A stretch of DNA of 15,109 nucleotides, from the NCBI GenBank assembly GCA_030630015.1, contig DAOVNV010000026.1, positions 1-15,109 of the forward strand, in the 5' to 3' direction. The DNA is from Desulfuromonadales bacterium. Its GTDB lineage: Bacteria > Desulfobacterota > Desulfuromonadia > Desulfuromonadales > BM103. How positions within the stretch are numbered: position 1 is the stretch's first letter; each line of letters opens with the position of its first letter. Below the pieces are notes generated by a model. It had not been told where the DNA came from. It was given only the letters and a program-made list of their open reading frames with translations, and did no database searches. Below, one piece after another: positions 13,812 through 15,109 of this stretch. The translations under genes and the position numbers were made by a program.

Positions 13812-15109
13812 TTAATACTCTTTCTGCTGTTTGCGCACCCGGTAGCTTTCCGAACGGATTTCTTTCTTGCGTGTGCTATCCAGGGCGTCCTCCTCAAATT
13901 CAGCCGCTTCGTCAGCCAAGGATGCGGCCGGTGCCGCCAGACCGGGCAGTCCGAGCGCCTGGCTCTTCTCTTCGATCAACTGCTGGCGTTGCTGGAGTTC
14001 CCAGACAGCTTCATCTTTGCGCCCGGCGTTGTAAAGGTCAAGGGCCTTGTCGCGGGCTTCGGCCATTTCGTTGGCTACCACATCCTTCTGGACACCAGGT
14101 TTGACCGATTTGCGAACCTGCTCGGCGTCGCTGCTGTAGCGTGCGGCGACATGGACTTCACTCTGCTCCTGCCTGGAGGTCAGGGCGTTTTCATACCGGC
14201 AGCGGACCTGAGCCAGGTCAACGACCTGGTCCGGCTTGCCGGCCGGGATCTCGACTTCAACCAGCGCAAATTTATTCTGACCGCCGTAAAGTTGGTTCAT
14301 ACGCAACTCAACCCGGTTGCCACGGATGCGGCCGTCCCGGCCGATAATCCTGACCGGTCGCACCCCGCCCGGGCATTCGATCTCAATGATGACCCGTTTA
14401 GCGACGGTGCTGAGGACATCGCCCAGTTCGCTTGCAAAAATACGCGGCAGATCACGGCTTTCAGCAACAAAGTAATGGTTGCCATCGCTGCGGTCGGCCA
14501 GTTGGGTCATGAGGTCCTCGTTGTAGTCGGTGCCGACGCCGACCGTGGTCACCGAGATGCCTTCCTTGAGCAGGGCCGCGCCGAGTCGACCCAGGTCCGA
14601 GGGGCTGCTGGGACCGACGTTGGCCAGGCCGTCAGAGAGCAGGACCACTCGGTGGACATAGTCATCGCCAAGGTGTTTGCGGACTTCAGCGGCCCCCTGA
14701 CTGACGGCTCCGAACAGGGCCGTGTTGCCTTCCGGTCTGATCTGGCGGATGCGTGATTCGATCCACTCTTTGTTGGCTGCACTCTGTGAGGGAATCAGCG
14801 TTTCGACCCGGTGATCATAGGCGACGAGTGCGAAGCGGTCCCTGGCATTGAGGCGATGCAAGGCTTCAATGGCGGCTTCACGCGCTTTGACAATCTTGTT
14901 GCCGCTCATAGATCCGGAGCGGTCCAGGACCAGGACCAGGTTGACCGGAGGGCGCTCACGCCGGTCGGTGATGGAGGCAGCATTCAGGCTGATCTTGATA
15001 ACGGTTGTCAGGGACTGACCGGCAGGGAGAAGATCACGATCGAGGTCGACCGCACAGTTGACCAGGGGAGCGGCAAGGCCGGTTCCAGCCAGGGACAGAA
15101 ACAGCAATA
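13812..15109 (-). CDS. Exported VWA-domain protein (5' end outside window)
   Basis: At least 431 residues are visible; numbering is from the first full codon at 15107. The fragment opens with the tail of a signal peptide (LFLSLAGTGLAAP). The first in-frame codon, TTG at 15107, is unlikely to be the true start, and the ATG probably lies just beyond the window. A von Willebrand factor A domain (about 55-230) has an intact metal site: DRSGSMS at 62-68, the Thr in GNTALFG and the Asp in LLSDGLANVG. A beta-rich region follows (about 240-330), then a charged Glu/Lys/Gln-rich helical C-terminus (about 335-431), which may be a coiled coil. The layout resembles bacterial YfbK-like exported VWA proteins. 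It is probably periplasmic or surface-associated and binds a protein partner through Mg2+ or Ca2+. Co-orientation with the kinase and regulator downstream suggests shared expression, but the hairpin between them weakens that. Confidence 0.88.
   Translation of the reverse strand, partial: LLFLSLAGTGLAAPLVNCAVDLDRDLLPAGQSLTTVIKISLNAASITDRRERPPVNLVLVLDRSGSMSGNKIVKAREAAIEALHRLNARDRFALVAYDHRVETLIPSQSAANKEWIESRIRQIRPEGNTALFGAVSQGAAEVRKHLGDDYVHRVVLLSDGLANVGPSSPSDLGRLGAALLKEGISVTTVGVGTDYNEDLMTQLADRSDGNHYFVAESRDLPRIFASELGDVLSTVAKRVIIEIECPGGVRPVRIIGRDGRIRGNRVELRMNQLYGGQNKFALVEVEIPAGKPDQVVDLAQVRCRYENALTSRQEQSEVHVAARYSSDAEQVRKSVKPGVQKDVVANEMAEARDKALDLYNAGRKDEAVWELQQRQQLIEEKSQALGLPGLAAPAASLADEAAEFEEDALDSTRKKEIRSESYRVRKQQKEY

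Noticed and set aside
13989..14756. 255-codon plus-strand frame opposite the VWA gene
   Set aside because: The opposite strand encodes an intact VWA metal site. The plus-strand translation is a codon-bias artefact.

Overview
This window most likely comes from a deltaproteobacterial chromosome of the Desulfuromonadales type (Geobacter/Desulfuromonas/Pelobacter relatives). That placement is an inference from gene content: an NtrC-type regulator paired with a Cache-domain kinase, an acetate/succinate-transporter-family protein, GC-rich coding with AT-rich spacers, and AGGAG-type ribosome binding sites with some GTG and TTG starts. No tRNA, rRNA, CRISPR array, insertion sequence or phage gene was seen. 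Ten of the eleven protein genes lie on the minus strand; only uvrC is on the plus strand.

Left end (1-1000): degenerate intergenic repeats (about 1-120). Next is a compact minus-strand unit made of a near-perfect sigma-70 promoter (300-328) about 80 bases upstream of a strong intrinsic terminator (177-216). Together they would yield an RNA of roughly 117 nt with no reading frame and two pyrimidine-rich segments that resemble anti-Shine-Dalgarno sites. Upstream of it is a small three-helix membrane protein of unknown function.

1000-5660: a GPR1/FUN34/YaaH (SatP-like) transporter homologue with an unusual cysteine-rich N-terminal extension, preceded by a terminator-like hairpin lying directly in front of its ribosome binding site. 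Upstream is a two-component operon: a sensor kinase with two tandem Cache domains, overlapping by 4 bp a sigma-54 activator response regulator.

5660-9355: a tightly packed four-gene minus-strand operon. In order of transcription it encodes an exported protein of unknown function, a stand-alone cyclic-nucleotide-binding-domain protein, an AI-2E/PerM family membrane protein translationally coupled to it, and a THUMP-domain rRNA methyltransferase.

9356-11310: a divergent spacer followed by uvrC, nucleotide excision repair. uvrC converges on a second two-component system (11383-13749: OmpR-type regulator and membrane histidine kinase). That system lies downstream of a VWA-domain exported protein whose start is cut off by the window edge; a perfect 11-bp hairpin separates the VWA gene from the kinase.

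Most genes are ordinary members of known families. The least explained items are the putative small RNA, the leader hairpin plus Cys-rich extension of the transporter-like gene, and the cNMP-domain/transporter coupling.
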